From Acidimicrobiaceae bacterium (GTDB taxonomy: Bacteria; Actinomycetota; Acidimicrobiia; Acidimicrobiales; Bog-793): a stretch of DNA of 30,938 nt. The position numbers and the translations under genes are program-made. This document shows positions 30,748 through 30,938 of this stretch, piece by piece. The notes below the pieces were generated by a model. That model did no database searches. It was not told where the DNA came from and worked only from the letters and a program-made list of their open reading frames with translations. Where the stretch lies: assembly GCA_025463965.1 (NCBI GenBank), contig JAODBN010000175.1:1-30938 (forward strand), written 5' to 3'. How positions within the stretch are numbered: position 1 is the stretch's first letter; each line of letters opens with the position of its first letter.

Positions 30748-30938
30748 GCCGGGTGAAGAACTGGTCGTCGATGCGCCGGATCGTGGCGAGGTCCTTCTCG
30801 ACACGGAGGCGAGCCTGAAAACCGGCCTCTCGCCATGGGTCCCACCGGGCGCTCAGAAGCTTGCCCGTGATGCCTTCGGCGCGGTCGGAGAGGAGGAACG
30901 CGGTCAGCTCGGCGGCGAGCTGTGGCGAGTCACCTCCT
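30734..30938 (-). CDS. C-terminal part of a short-chain dehydrogenase/reductase, 5' end outside window
   Basis: Minus-strand frame open from the right edge to TGA at 30734-30736, giving 67 residues. The segment LAAELTAFLLSDRAEGITG, then KLLSARWDPW, is the characteristic end of classical SDRs of the sugar or lipopolysaccharide type (a Lxx-SDRA-GITG-xLISA-WD pattern). The Rossmann and catalytic motifs would lie beyond the window, so substrate is unknown. It overlaps the 3' end of the facing GT39-like gene by 14 bases, a convergent arrangement. Confidence 0.75.
   Translation of the reverse strand, partial: GGDSPQLAAELTAFLLSDRAEGITGKLLSARWDPWREAGFQARLRVEKDLATIRRIDDQFFTRLSAP

Noticed and set aside
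1..30938. CRISPR arrays, tRNAs, rRNAs, transposases, phage genes and long direct repeats
   Set aside because: None seen by eye. Non-coding space is limited to short gaps plus two of about 400 bases, and neither contains repeated units or cloverleaf-like sequence.

Overview
This window is a dense surface-polysaccharide biosynthesis region from a high-GC bacterium. GC content, frequent GTG starts, four-base and longer gene overlaps, and candidate leaderless promoters all suggest an actinomycete-type genome (Actinomycetota, possibly an Acidimicrobiia-like lineage). That assignment is inference, because the window holds no rRNA, ribosomal protein or other marker gene. I see no tRNA, CRISPR array, insertion sequence or phage gene.

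Layout. Positions 1-4514 (+): a 5'-truncated coiled-coil/SAM methyltransferase, a tandem GT4 glycosyltransferase, and a GT2-like glycosyltransferase with a C-terminal Ig-like module. Positions 4553-9743 (-): the run rfbF-rfbG-rfbH (glucose-1-phosphate cytidylyltransferase, CDP-glucose 4,6-dehydratase, CDP-4-keto-6-deoxyglucose 3-dehydrase) followed by a large GT-C-like membrane protein. Positions 9917-15421 (+), divergent from rfbF: a polyprenyl-phosphate-type GT2, an SDR interrupted by one in-frame TAG, another GT2, an RmlC-type sugar epimerase, an SDR ketoreductase/epimerase and an EamA/DMT-type transporter, all overlapping or nearly abutting. Positions 15866-17316 (+): a membrane protein with a GDD motif, plus a TAATG-coupled short frame. 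Positions 17349-22371 (-): two more large membrane proteins and a sugar-1-phosphate nucleotidyltransferase. Positions 22555-24516 (+): a third member of a GT-C-like paralogue family. Positions 24498-28887 (-): a Dpm1/GtrB-like GT2 coupled by ATGA to a large membrane protein, and a GT2 fused to a degenerate Rossmann domain. Positions 29179-30747 (+): an ArnT/PMT-like protein. Positions 30734-30938 (-): the C-terminus of an SDR that runs off the right edge.

How the parts may work together. RfbF, RfbG and RfbH make the CDP-4-keto-3,6-dideoxyhexose intermediate of the 3,6-dideoxyhexose pathways. The RmlC-like protein and the intact SDR on the divergent arm are placed to act as a 5-epimerase and a 4-ketoreductase (compare AscE/AscF of ascarylose synthesis), but the E3 reductase partner of RfbH is not in this window. 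Soluble GT2/GT4 enzymes would assemble the glycan on the cytoplasmic face. The two Dpm/GtrB-like GT2s would make polyprenyl-phosphate sugars, and the seven polytopic proteins could be GT-C enzymes using such donors on the outer face.

The most notable items are the amber-interrupted SDR at 10947-12062, the dideoxyhexose cassette with an atypical RmlC-like protein (His where Tyr is expected), the three-member paralogous GT-C-like family, the fusion of a degenerate methyltransferase-like domain to a GT2, and a compositional change between the left/middle part and the GC-richer right third.
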